NCBI GenBank assembly: GCA_039198065.1
Contig: JBCCTU010000011.1
Span: 1 to 64,000, forward strand
Direction: 5' to 3'
DNA length: 64,000 nucleotides
Source: CALHVX01 sp039198065
GTDB lineage: Bacteria > Pseudomonadota > Gammaproteobacteria > Pseudomonadales > Azotimanducaceae
Shown: positions 1 to 8,329 of the stretch, piece after piece
How the letters are laid out: each line of letters starts with the position of its first letter
Numbering within the stretch: position 1 is the stretch's first letter
The notes under the pieces: generated by a model
Seen by the model: only the letters and a program-made list of their open reading frames with translations
What the model was told of the DNA's origin: nothing
Databases searched by the model: none
Made by a program: the position numbers and the translations under genes

Positions 1-1098
1 ACGCTGCTACTTGGCGTTGTCGTGCTTGGTTTGATGGAGATTCTCCTGCCATCTGCGGGAGGTGACACAGCTCAGTCGCCCTACATAAATCACGTGTACT
101 CGCCGAGATTCGAGGTAAAGAATTACCGCCTGACTCCGGAAGCTGAAATTCTAACGGTACGGCAAGAGTACGACCGTCTCGCGCAATCCGGACACTGGCA
201 ACACTCGCCCTGGACCGGGCTCACTCTGCGGGCGTTCGATGGGCAGTTTCTAACCGTTGGAGAAGACGGGTTTCGCGTACTACCCAAGCCGACTGGTTCT
301 GGAACAGACTATGTTGTATGGACGTTCGGTGGGTCGACCATGTTCGGCTGGGGTATGACCGATGAGATGGCGCTTCCGGCGCAGCTTCAGAATCAGCTGC
401 AAAGGGATCATCCGCAGCTCCGCGTGATCGTTCGAGACTTTTCATCCCCTAGCTTTACCAGCGCTCAAGAACTGTCGACCTTTGTGGCAATGCTCCGCAA
501 ACAGCCCAAGCCGGATGCTGCAGTGTTTCTGGATGGCCTAAATGACCTTTCTCACTGGTGGCATTTGAATACTGACGCGCCGTTGTTTGGAGAAGTGAAT
601 CTCGCCTGGGAAGCCTGGGTTCGCAGGCTCACGGACCGAACAAGGCCCTGGTTCTCGATCAATGCGACGTTTCCCCCTTTTCGGCTGTTCTCAAAAGCCG
701 CGCGCGGCTCGATGGACGGCTCCAGTCTTCGTACCCCCAGCACAACGGCCGCTGAAGAGGAGCGAATCGAACGAGCGACAGCCGCTTACCTGTTCAACAC
801 AGCGGTCGCGGAACAGGCGGCTCGTGTTGCCGGCGTCGATGCGCTGTTCTTCCTACAACCGTTACCGCGAGATCGAAAGAAACGGCACTACCAGCGTTTC
901 TACGAAGCGGCCCTTGAACGTTCCGAGGTGCGGAGCCTTAAGGATCTCTCGGATGCGTTGGCAGATCTGCCGAGGGACGCGCCGAAAACCGTTGAGACGA
1001 CGGGTGCTCACTATTCCGACATCGCGAATCGACACCTGGCCGAAACCCTCAGCGCGATTCTTTCTGACAAGATGCTTTCTTCATTGGCGAGTCGGTGA
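1..1098 (+). CDS. SGNH/GDSL hydrolase-like membrane-anchored protein (5' partial)
   Basis: The reading frame is open from base 1, and the first residues (TLLLGVVVLGL) are hydrophobic, so the true start and part of an N-terminal membrane anchor lie to the left of the window. The body resembles an SGNH hydrolase. A FGGSTMFGWG block near residue 100 matches the nucleophile-serine block, FLDGLNDL near residue 170 fits the Gly/Asn blocks, and GAHYSDIANRHLAE near the C-terminus supplies a candidate catalytic Asp/His. Such proteins often modify surface polysaccharides by adding or removing acyl groups. The carbamoyltransferase, SxtJ-like and DUF5989 genes that follow fit a polysaccharide locus. Enzymatic activity is inferred from motifs only. 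Confidence 0.7.
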   Translation, partial: TLLLGVVVLGLMEILLPSAGGDTAQSPYINHVYSPRFEVKNYRLTPEAEILTVRQEYDRLAQSGHWQHSPWTGLTLRAFDGQFLTVGEDGFRVLPKPTGSGTDYVVWTFGGSTMFGWGMTDEMALPAQLQNQLQRDHPQLRVIVRDFSSPSFTSAQELSTFVAMLRKQPKPDAAVFLDGLNDLSHWWHLNTDAPLFGEVNLAWEAWVRRLTDRTRPWFSINATFPPFRLFSKAARGSMDGSSLRTPSTTAAEEERIERATAAYLFNTAVAEQAARVAGVDALFFLQPLPRDRKKRHYQRFYEAALERSEVRSLKDLSDALADLPRDAPKTVETTGAHYSDIANRHLAETLSAILSDKMLSSLASR

Positions 1099-1230
1099 CG
1101 TTGACCTGGCAATCGCAGTCTGCGCAAAAGTTCGGCTGCGAAAGCCTTGCTGCTCACCATTCTCGGTCTAGCCTTGCAGTAGCGATTGGAGTTTTGCTCC
1201 GCCATCTTCATACAGCCCGGAGTTACTGCA

Positions 1231-3090
1231 ATGCCCGCTAATCCAACGGGCGATGTGTGCATTCTTGGCATATCCGCCTACTACCACGACAGCGCGGCCG
1301 CGCTTTTGGTGAATGGTCAACTCGTTGCTGCAGCCCAGGAAGAACGGTTCACCCGGAAGAAACACGACGCGTGTTTTCCGAGCTCTGCGATCACCTACTG
1401 TCTGAAAGAGGCAAAGATTGAGTTGGGCGATGTGCAGTCCGTTGTGTTTTATGACAAACCGTTGCTCAAGTTCGATCGGCTGCTCGAAACCTATCTGGCC
1501 TATGCGCCAAAGGGTTTTGGGTCCTTTCTCCGTGCTATGCCCGTGTGGCTCAAGGAGAAGCTGTTTCTCAAAACGACGCTCCGTCGTGAGCTCGGGCAGA
1601 TTGCTGATTCGACCGAGATCCCCCAACTACTGTTCTCCGAGCACCATCAGGCGCATGCAGCGTCAGCTTTCTATCCTGGCCCGTTCAAAGAAGCTGCTGT
1701 CCTGTGTCTCGACGGCGTCGGGGAGTGGGCGACCACGTCGGCGTGGATGGGGCGGGGCAAGTCTTTAGAGCGGTTGTGGGAGATCGACTTTCCTCATTCG
1801 CTCGGCTTGTTGTATTCAGCTTTCACGTACTTCTGCGGTTTCAAGGTGAACTCCGGCGAATACAAGCTCATGGGGTTGGCGCCCTATGGGGAACCACGGT
1901 TTAAAGATCTGATACTCGATAACCTGCTTGATCTAAAGGACGACGGATCGTTCCGTCTCGCAATGCAGTACTTTGATTACTGCACCGGGCTCAAAATGAC
2001 GAATGCTCGTTTTGCCGAGCTCTTCGGCGGGCCCAGAAGAAACGAAGAGGCTGAGCTGACGCAACGGGAAATGGATATTGCGGCGTCGATTCAGGCTGTG
2101 ACAGAAGACGTCGTCCTGCGTCTCGCGAGCACGGTGCACCGGGAAACTAACGCGAAAAGGCTGTGTCTCTCGGGCGGTGTTGCCCTGAACTGTGTGGCGA
2201 ATGGTCGTCTCCTGCGCGAGGGCCCCTTTGAAGACATCTGGATCCAACCCGCCGCTGGTGATGCAGGGAGCGCCGTCGGCGCGGCTTATCTGGCTTGGCA
2301 CGAACACCTGGGCCGCGAGCGACCTGACCCTGCGGGCAGAGATGCGATGAAGGGCGCATACCTCGGGCCTCGCTTTGCTGGTGCGGATATAGCGGAGTCG
2401 TTGTCTGGTTTCGGCGCCGTGTTCAAGCAGCTGGAAGACGACGACCTGTTTTCGACGGTTGCACGTCTATTGGCTCAGGAGCAGGTGATTGGTTGGTTTC
2501 AAGGTCGCATGGAGTTTGGTCCCCGAGCGCTTGGTGGGCGATCGATTCTCGCGGACCCTCGGAGCGCATCGATGCAGAGTGTCATGAACCTGAAGATCAA
2601 GTACCGGGAGTCTTTCCGGCCTTTCGCCCCGTCGGTGTTGGAAGAACGTGTGAGCGAGTACTTTGAGCACGACCGCGCGAGTCCGTACATGCTTATCGTG
2701 GCCCCGGTATCTGAGGCGCAACGGATTCCTGTCGGAGATGACGCCAAGTGTCTTTCAGGCATAAACCGACTCAAGCTGAAACGTTCGACGATACCGGCGG
2801 TGACTCACGTGGATGGTACGGCACGAATCCAGACGGTAAGCGACGAGACGAATCCGCGCTACCACCGCCTACTCAAAGAGTTCGAAGCTCAAAGTGGCTG
2901 CGGTCTTCTGGTCAACACGTCGTTCAACGTTCGCGGAGAACCGATCGTTGGAACACCTGCCGATGCCTATCGCTGCTTCATGCGGACAGAGATGGATTAT
3001 CTGGTTATTGAAAACTGCCTGCTGGCGAAACCGGATCAACCGCCGTTTGAGGAAAATTCGGACTGGCGGAGCGAGTTCGAGCTCGATTAA
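1231..3090 (+). CDS. Carbamoyltransferase, NodU/CmcH family
   Basis: A protein of about 619 residues that would transfer a carbamoyl group from carbamoyl phosphate to a hydroxyl of a sugar or secondary metabolite. The N-terminal Kae1-like domain begins LGISAYYHDSAAALLVNG and carries the EERFTRKKHD block. EHHQAHAASAFY supplies the metal-binding HxxxH. SGGVALNCVANG follows, and the C-terminal domain shows GPRALGGRSILADPR and VNTSFNVRGEPIVGTP, which are diagnostic of the family. I chose ATG 1231 because the protein then starts just before the conserved first strand; an in-frame upstream start at 1186 would add 15 unconserved residues. It sits 2 bp before the SxtJ-like gene, suggesting one operon. 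The substrate is unknown; surface polysaccharide is most likely from context. Confidence 0.9.
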   Translation: MPANPTGDVCILGISAYYHDSAAALLVNGQLVAAAQEERFTRKKHDACFPSSAITYCLKEAKIELGDVQSVVFYDKPLLKFDRLLETYLAYAPKGFGSFLRAMPVWLKEKLFLKTTLRRELGQIADSTEIPQLLFSEHHQAHAASAFYPGPFKEAAVLCLDGVGEWATTSAWMGRGKSLERLWEIDFPHSLGLLYSAFTYFCGFKVNSGEYKLMGLAPYGEPRFKDLILDNLLDLKDDGSFRLAMQYFDYCTGLKMTNARFAELFGGPRRNEEAELTQREMDIAASIQAVTEDVVLRLASTVHRETNAKRLCLSGGVALNCVANGRLLREGPFEDIWIQPAAGDAGSAVGAAYLAWHEHLGRERPDPAGRDAMKGAYLGPRFAGADIAESLSGFGAVFKQLEDDDLFSTVARLLAQEQVIGWFQGRMEFGPRALGGRSILADPRSASMQSVMNLKIKYRESFRPFAPSVLEERVSEYFEHDRASPYMLIVAPVSEAQRIPVGDDAKCLSGINRLKLKRSTIPAVTHVDGTARIQTVSDETNPRYHRLLKEFEAQSGCGLLVNTSFNVRGEPIVGTPADAYRCFMRTEMDYLVIENCLLAKPDQPPFEENSDWRSEFELD

Positions 3091-3092
3091 GG

Positions 3093-3506
3093 ATGCGTAC
3101 GAACTCCGAAACCGTGTCTTTAGATCGCGAAGGCCTCAGACGCTTCGGGCTAACGGTGTCTGCACTAATCGCTGCGATTTTCGGCCTGGTGCTCCCAATC
3201 GCGATTGGATTTGCATGGCCGGTCTGGCCTTGGGTGGTGGCCGGATGTTTAACGCTGTGGTCCATAACGGCACCGGATTCGCTCCGCACCCTCTATCGCA
3301 TTTGGATGGCCTTCGGTGTGCACATGAGCCGAATAACCACACCGATTGTTATGGGCACCCTGTTTTTTTCCGTGTTCACTCCGGTTGCCTTGTTGTTTCG
3401 GGTGTTGCGGCGGGATGCGCTGAGCCGCGGCTTTGATCCCAGGGTTGAGAGTTACCGCAAAGAGCGGGATTCGGATGAAGAAGACTCCTTGGAGCGACCG
3501 TTCTGA
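3093..3506 (+). CDS. SxtJ-like small membrane protein
   Basis: 137 residues. Two hydrophobic segments near residues 20-42 and 45-60 and a third near 85-105 are followed by a charged C-terminal tail (RKERDSDEEDSLERPF). The pattern of paired N-terminal membrane helices with LRTLYRIWMAFG matches the SxtJ family, named after the saxitoxin cluster and often found beside NodU/CmcH carbamoyltransferases. It begins 2 bp after the carbamoyltransferase stop, and its stop overlaps the next ATG, so the three genes are probably co-translated. Its biochemical role is not known; a scaffold or partner for the carbamoyltransferase is a reasonable inference. Confidence 0.75.
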   Translation: MRTNSETVSLDREGLRRFGLTVSALIAAIFGLVLPIAIGFAWPVWPWVVAGCLTLWSITAPDSLRTLYRIWMAFGVHMSRITTPIVMGTLFFSVFTPVALLFRVLRRDALSRGFDPRVESYRKERDSDEEDSLERPF

Positions 3507-3658
3507 TGATTGAATTAATTACGGATCTTTGGCTCTTTATGAAAGCGCGGCGCAAGTTCTGGCTTGCCCCGATCGTGCTACTGATGGTGATCCTGGGTGG
3601 CCTGCTTGTGCTTGGTCAAGGTTCGGTGGTTGCCCCGTTCATCTATACTCTCTTTTAG
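3506..3658 (+). CDS. DUF5989-like 50-residue membrane protein
   Basis: A 50-residue protein starting at an ATG that overlaps the preceding TGA (TGATG) and ending at TAG 3656-3658. It has a short amphipathic start (MIELITDLWLFMKARRKFWL), one strong membrane helix (APIVLLMVILGGLLVL) and the ending GSVVAPFIYTLF. This architecture, a basic KARRKFW patch, one helix and a terminal APFIYTLF, is the DUF5989 signature. Such genes commonly follow SxtJ-like and carbamoyltransferase genes. Function is unknown. The translational coupling and the conserved neighbourhood make it a likely component of the same membrane complex. Confidence 0.75.
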   Translation: MIELITDLWLFMKARRKFWLAPIVLLMVILGGLLVLGQGSVVAPFIYTLF

Positions 3659-3799
3659 CTTCGCAGAAGCGACGATAGGTTGCCTGTGCGCTTTCGAGTT
3701 TGCGCCCGGCTGATGGCGCAGGGCTGGGACCGTTGAGCAAGCGTCACACGGCTGAGGCATAGTCACGCTAAGGTGCTCGTTAGTGACTGCGGATTGGCA

Positions 3800-4612
3800 A
3801 TGCTTCGAGTCGTTACGCTAAACACCTGGAAGTGCGACGGAGAGTACGGCCCACGGCTGGCGCTGATGAGTCGTGAGCTGGCGCGCCTCGATGCGGACGT
3901 GCTGTGTTTGCAAGAGTGTTTCGCGGTGTGTGCGGATGACGATGCATGCATGGATGGCGTTCACCGGATCGCGGACACCGGGAAGACCCTGGCCGAAGCC
4001 CTGGGCATGCGTTTGTTTCACGCGCCCGCGCGCGAAAAGCAGCGCACGGCTAATGGCGACCGGGTGCGTTCGACCTCAGGGCTAGTTCTGCTGCTGCGAT
4101 CTCAGATGGCCGTAGGGGTGGCGGAGGTCCTGGACTTACTACTGGATCCGCGGGACGGCGACCGCATTGCTCAGTCTGTGACTGTTCGTTTGCCGGGCGC
4201 GCCGGCGCTACGGATCGTCAACCTTCATCTCACGCATTTACGTGACCGGGATGATCTCCGCCCGTTGCAGCTCGACGCCGTACTTGCGCGATGGGACCCA
4301 ACCGACGTCCCCGTGCTTTTGGCCGGTGACTTCAATGCAACCTTCGATAGCGCCCCGCTAAGCGCTCTGCGGGACCGAACTGATCTTGACATCGGTCCTG
4401 TCTCTCCGGAACGCTGGCCTACGACGATGATGCTCGGCCCATCCTCTCGGGCAATTGATCATGTGCTGCTGCTGCGCGGAGCGCACGATTCGACGCTACG
4501 CATTCAGGACCGCCGTCGCGTCCTCGACTGTGCCGATTCCACTGGGTTGTTTCCGAGTGATCATGCTGGTGTGCTTGTCGAGCTGGAGATGCGGAGAAGT
4601 GTCGACGTTTAA
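3800..4612 (+). CDS. Endonuclease/exonuclease/phosphatase family protein
   Basis: About 270 residues. It opens LRVVTLNTWKCDGEYGPRL, giving the conserved metal-binding Asn (TLNTW), then DADVLCLQE with the metal-binding Glu. LAGDFNAT is the Asp/Asn pair, and IDHVLLL plus SDHAGVLVEL supply the late Asp/His residues, so the full catalytic set of the EEP fold appears present. ATG 3800 places TLNTW at the expected N-terminal position; a GTG at 3773 would add nine residues. Family members cleave phosphodiesters or phosphomonoesters of nucleic acids, lipids or inositol phosphates, and the substrate cannot be told here. It converges with the phosphonate transporter operon. Confidence 0.8.
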   Translation: MLRVVTLNTWKCDGEYGPRLALMSRELARLDADVLCLQECFAVCADDDACMDGVHRIADTGKTLAEALGMRLFHAPAREKQRTANGDRVRSTSGLVLLLRSQMAVGVAEVLDLLLDPRDGDRIAQSVTVRLPGAPALRIVNLHLTHLRDRDDLRPLQLDAVLARWDPTDVPVLLAGDFNATFDSAPLSALRDRTDLDIGPVSPERWPTTMMLGPSSRAIDHVLLLRGAHDSTLRIQDRRRVLDCADSTGLFPSDHAGVLVELEMRRSVDV

Positions 4613-4648
4613 GCGAACGCGCAGACCTAGATCTGAAGCCGTATCAGT

Positions 4649-5503
4649 TCAAGCGCGCTTGTCTTGCGCGAACAGGCGTCGGCGAAGCGCGTCAGAACAC
4701 TTCTCCGTAATCGTCACCATGGCGATGATGAGCAAGATGTAGGCGAGCATCTCCGGATAGTTGAGCGTTGAGTTCGCAATGTGCAGCGCAAACCCGAGCC
4801 CACCGCCGCCGAACACGCCGAGGGCGACGGCACCCCCTAAGTTGATCTCGAAGAGATACAGCCCATTCGCTACGAAGCTCGGCAGCACCTGGGGCAGCAC
4901 GCCGTAGCGAATCACCTGTAGGCGCGAGGCACCAGAGATCCACAAGCCGTCGGTAACCCGCGCATCGATCGACTCCACGGCATCGGCGAAGAGTTTGCCG
5001 AACATACCCGTTGAGCCGACGATCAAGGCAAGCGTTCCTGCGAACGGCCCGAAACCCACGGCGACAACGATCACCAGCATGATGGCGAAGTCAGGTGCTG
5101 CGCGCTGGGCACCCAGCAGAATGCGACATGGCGAGCGCAGCCAGGGGAACGGTGTCGTGTTGCGCGCCGATGCGAAGGCGAGCAGAAACGCGAACAGCGC
5201 GCCAATGACCGTTCCCAGAAACGCCATGGCAAAGGTTTCCCCAATGGATGTCCAGACGTCCGGCTTCTCCCACAAGAGGTGTAAGGCCGGTGGCAGCATC
5301 TCGCCCAAAAGACCCAATACGTAGTGGAAGTCCTGGAACAGCAGTAGGGGGTTTACATCCAGAACCCGAAAGGCGACGACCAGGAACGCGAGGGTGAGCG
5401 CGACGAAACCGTAGCTGAGTCGTCGCTTTCGCGAGGGCAGGGCCGTGGCCGGCTGGCTAAAGTTGATTGAACCAGCGTCGGTGCCCTGCGCCACTTCAGT
5501 CAT
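4649..5503 (-). CDS. phnE: Phosphonate ABC transporter permease, second PhnE copy
   Basis: An inner-membrane permease of about 284 residues. Hydrophobic spans alternate with the EAA-loop region, where FGKLFADAVESIDARVTDGLWISGASRLQVIRY is the cytoplasmic coupling segment that docks on the PhnC ATPase. I chose ATG 5503 because it has a GAAGG ribosome site about 8 bases upstream and overlaps the end of the first permease by 8 bases. It is the last gene of phnD-phnC-phnE-phnE. Two non-identical PhnE proteins suggest a heterodimeric channel, unlike the single PhnE of E. coli but common in other bacteria. Confidence 0.9.
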   Translation of the reverse strand: MTEVAQGTDAGSINFSQPATALPSRKRRLSYGFVALTLAFLVVAFRVLDVNPLLLFQDFHYVLGLLGEMLPPALHLLWEKPDVWTSIGETFAMAFLGTVIGALFAFLLAFASARNTTPFPWLRSPCRILLGAQRAAPDFAIMLVIVVAVGFGPFAGTLALIVGSTGMFGKLFADAVESIDARVTDGLWISGASRLQVIRYGVLPQVLPSFVANGLYLFEINLGGAVALGVFGGGGLGFALHIANSTLNYPEMLAYILLIIAMVTITEKCSDALRRRLFAQDKRA

Positions 5504-6386
5504 GGGATCGACCTTCGGCAAGCAGCGTGCGTCGAAGCCTGTCGGATAGCTGTTCTGCGAGGGCGATCAGGAGCAGTAAGACCAGCACCGTTATGGTGAC
5601 GTGCTGATAGTCAAGACGATTAAGCGCGTAAGACAGCTCGTAGCCAAGACCACCGGCACCAACTGCGCCGAGCAGCCCGGCCTGGCGCATGTTGATTTCG
5701 AAGCGAAACAGCCCATTTGCTACGAGCGACGGCATGAGTGCTGGAATCACCGCGTAGCGGATCACCTGCCAGCGGCTGGCCCCCGTACACTCAATGGCTT
5801 CGAGCTGTTCTGCGTCGATCTCTTCGATAGCGTCGGCAAAGAGTTTGGACAACATGCCGATGGAGCCCAGGGCGATCGCGACGATGCCCGGGAACGCGCC
5901 CAGGCCAAAAGCGCGGACGAGCAAGAGAACCAGGATGATCTCCGGCACGTTGCGCTGAAGGGTAATGTACGTCCGTGCGATGAGCCGCAGCCAGGGCGGG
6001 GCGATATTCGCAGCGCCGGCAAAGGCAACGGGGATGGCAAGCGCAACGCCAATCGGCAGTGGGACCAGTGCAAGAAGTAGGGTGACCAACGCCGGTTGCG
6101 CGAGTTCCGGGATGGCGGAGAAGTCTGGAGGAAAGAACATGCCGAGCTTCGCGATGCCTGCAGGCAGGTCCCGAAACAGCGTTTGAACGTCTACCTCCGC
6201 CTGCCAGCCAGCGAGGAAGAGCAGCAGTCCAACGAGCGCCAGCCACCGCAGGCCACGCCAGAGTTTGGCGTCGCCGTAACGAAGCTGAATTTCCGAATTG
6301 ATGGCGGGGCTGAGCACCGGTTCAGGCGCTTTCGCGCTGTTCTGCTTCGGCTGCGTCTGCCGCCGGAACGACGGCTCTGAGCTCAC
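5496..6386 (-). CDS. phnE: Phosphonate ABC transporter permease, first PhnE copy
   Basis: A permease of about 296 residues with several membrane spans and the coupling loop LSKLFADAIEEIDAEQLEAIECTGASRWQVIRY, parallel to the one in the next gene. The annotated GTG start has a good GAGGAG ribosome site a few bases upstream but lies about 65 bases inside phnC. An in-frame GTG at 6317, just past the phnC stop, would remove about 23 poorly hydrophobic residues and is the alternative. It imports phosphonates together with PhnD, PhnC and the second PhnE. Confidence 0.88.
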   Translation of the reverse strand: MSSEPSFRRQTQPKQNSAKAPEPVLSPAINSEIQLRYGDAKLWRGLRWLALVGLLLFLAGWQAEVDVQTLFRDLPAGIAKLGMFFPPDFSAIPELAQPALVTLLLALVPLPIGVALAIPVAFAGAANIAPPWLRLIARTYITLQRNVPEIILVLLLVRAFGLGAFPGIVAIALGSIGMLSKLFADAIEEIDAEQLEAIECTGASRWQVIRYAVIPALMPSLVANGLFRFEINMRQAGLLGAVGAGGLGYELSYALNRLDYQHVTITVLVLLLLIALAEQLSDRLRRTLLAEGRSHD

Positions 6387-7152
6387 TCAGCTCCTCGCCG
6401 TAGATTTCCCGCAGCAGGATTGCGGACAGGGTCGGCTCGCCGTCGTAAAACACGCGGCCGTCTTTGAGGGCGACCACTCGCGTGCAGTATCGGGCGACCA
6501 GCTCCGGCTGATGAAACACTCCAAGCACCGGGCTGATCGCCGCAAGGGGCCGAAGCATTTCCATGATGGCCGTGGCGTTGCCCGGGTCCAGGCTCGAAAC
6601 GGGTTCATCGGCGAGATAGAGGTCCGGTTCCTGGTGGATGGCACGCGCGATGGCGACACGCTGCATTTCGCCGCCGGAGAGAGATCCGGTAACGCGGTGA
6701 GCGAGGCGCTCGATCTTGCATTGCGCCAGCGCTTGCCAGGCGGCACGGGCTTCGTCATCGGTAAAGCCGTAACACCAGGAGCGCACCGGGTGTATGGACC
6801 CGACGCGACCAATCATTACGTTTTCTAGGACCGTGAGGCGCCGAACGAGGTTGGAGCCCTGGAATACTACGCCGATCCGTCGGCGTGCCGCCCGCAGTTC
6901 CCGACCGCGGAGACTGCTGAGCTCCCGCGTGCGCCCTGTGGCGTCGTGGAAAAGAATACTGCCGGCGGTGGCTCGCGTTAAACCAAGAATGCAGCGTAAG
7001 GAGAGGGACTTACCGGCTCCGGAGGCCCCAAGGAGGCCAACGAACTCGCCTGCTTCGACGCGAAAGCTCACGTCATCAATCAGAACCTGTCCATCGGGAA
7101 GTGTCTTTCGAAGTCCCGAAACCTCGAGGGACGCGCCGGCGGACCCGTTCAT
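6322..7152 (-). CDS. phnC: Phosphonate ABC transporter ATP-binding protein PhnC
   Basis: An ABC ATPase of 276 residues. The Walker A motif is GASGAGKS near residue 42, the signature is LSGGEMQRVAIARAIHQEP, and Walker B is LYLADEP followed by the D-loop VSSLD. It energises phosphonate import through the PhnE permeases on the cytoplasmic face of the inner membrane. Its ATG overlaps the phnD stop (ATGA), indicating tight translational coupling. The PhnC rather than PhnK/PhnL assignment comes from its place between phnD and phnE. Confidence 0.92.
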   Translation of the reverse strand: MNGSAGASLEVSGLRKTLPDGQVLIDDVSFRVEAGEFVGLLGASGAGKSLSLRCILGLTRATAGSILFHDATGRTRELSSLRGRELRAARRRIGVVFQGSNLVRRLTVLENVMIGRVGSIHPVRSWCYGFTDDEARAAWQALAQCKIERLAHRVTGSLSGGEMQRVAIARAIHQEPDLYLADEPVSSLDPGNATAIMEMLRPLAAISPVLGVFHQPELVARYCTRVVALKDGRVFYDGEPTLSAILLREIYGEELSELRAVVPAADAAEAEQRESA

Positions 7153-8126
7153 CTGCCGCCCGGCATCATGTCGAAACTCTGTACGTTGCGGGCGATGGCT
7201 CGAAGGCCGTCCCAGTCTGAATCCGAGGCTGGGTAGAAGCGTAGATCGTCGACCTTGTAGACCTTCTTCATGGCTTCGTACACGGGAAGATCGGATTCGT
7301 TCAGGGCAAGGTAAGCGTTTCGCAGGCGGTCTTTGAGTTCGGCCGGAAGGTCTGGTCGAACCATAACGGGCCCGGTGAGGATGGGCTCAGACTTCCAAAG
7401 GATCCGGATGTCGCCTTCTTTCATGTGGCCCGCCTTGAGCAGGCGTTCATAGGACTTGAAGCTCATGGCCCCGGCCTGGACCTTGCCGGACATGATCGCC
7501 ATGGCCGAGTTGGTATGGCTCATCGTAAAGATCGTCCGGCCGAAGTCTGTGTCTGGATCGATCCCGGCTTGCTCAAGCCGTGCTCTAGGAATGAGGTGAC
7601 CGCTCGTTGACGCAGGGTCGACGAAGGCGAAGTCGATCTCACCGGCGCGAGCTACGAGGTCTTCCAAAGTCTTGATGTTGCTTCCTGGCCAGGCCACAAG
7701 CATCGATTGATACAGGCCCGGACCGGCGTCCGTGCCGACGCTCAGGATGGCTTCGGCGCCGGCTTTTTCGTGGGCGATGAGGTAGGTGTAGGGGCCGCCG
7801 CTGCGCATGAAGTCGATCTTGGATGCGCGCAGGGCCTCGATGGTTGGCGCATAGCTCACGGCTTGAATCAGTTCGACCTCCTCACCCAGGGCTTCGGTGA
7901 GGTATGCGGCGAGATCGGAAAAGGCTTCCATGCGCCCTTCCGGGTCTTCTTCGCCCGGTATATAGGCGAGCTTCAGCGGGCGGTCCCCGGTTTTGGCAAC
8001 CGACGGTGCGTCGGTCGGGCTGCAGGCAATAAGGCCGAGGGCGAGGGCACCGGTGCCGAGAGCCAGGGCTAGCCGCGGCCAACAGCGCCGCGCGATACGC
8101 GTCATGGGGTTGTCGAATCGGGTCAT
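7149..8126 (-). CDS. phnD: Phosphonate-binding periplasmic lipoprotein PhnD
   Basis: 325 residues with a signal peptide ending in the lipobox LIAC (residues about 32-35), so the mature protein is probably lipid-anchored in the periplasm. The PhnD-type solute-binding fold is indicated by LAYIPGEEDPEGRMEAF, MRSGGPYTYLIAHEK, FAFVDPASTSGHLIPRARLEQ and VQAGAMSFKSYERL. It captures phosphonates for the PhnC/PhnE/PhnE importer. An AGGAG ribosome site lies 7 bases before ATG 8126. A PhoB-like direct repeat lies about 64 bases upstream, implying induction under phosphate starvation separately from phnF. Confidence 0.92.
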   Translation of the reverse strand: MTRFDNPMTRIARRCWPRLALALGTGALALGLIACSPTDAPSVAKTGDRPLKLAYIPGEEDPEGRMEAFSDLAAYLTEALGEEVELIQAVSYAPTIEALRASKIDFMRSGGPYTYLIAHEKAGAEAILSVGTDAGPGLYQSMLVAWPGSNIKTLEDLVARAGEIDFAFVDPASTSGHLIPRARLEQAGIDPDTDFGRTIFTMSHTNSAMAIMSGKVQAGAMSFKSYERLLKAGHMKEGDIRILWKSEPILTGPVMVRPDLPAELKDRLRNAYLALNESDLPVYEAMKKVYKVDDLRFYPASDSDWDGLRAIARNVQSFDMMPGGR

Positions 8127-8189
8127 CGCGAACTCCTGTTTGCCGCAGGGCCGATCACATCACTACAACGCCGATGCTATGCACGGCGA

Positions 8190-8207
8190 ATGTCGGTTCC
8201 GTGACAG
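8190..8207 (-). promoter_or_regulatory. Candidate PhoB box upstream of phnD
   Basis: Read on the minus strand the site is CTGTCAC-GGAA-CCGACAT, against the PhoB consensus of two CTGTCA(T/C) heptamers separated by four bases. The first heptamer is a perfect match and the second matches 5 of 7. A third weaker heptamer (CGTGCAT) follows on the same 11-bp period. The end of the box is 63 bases from the phnD ATG, leaving room for a -10 element and leader. The segment lies in the gap between phnF and phnD. Confidence 0.6.
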
Positions 8208-8329
8208 CTCGGCTCGTGAATGTCAGAACGGGCGTTCTCTCTGCGGTTTGCCGCGGCTGAACTGAGCCGTCGAGCCGACAACCGGTGAATTGGTGACTGT
8301 CTTTCGCCGGGCCAGCGGTGTGGGTGCCC

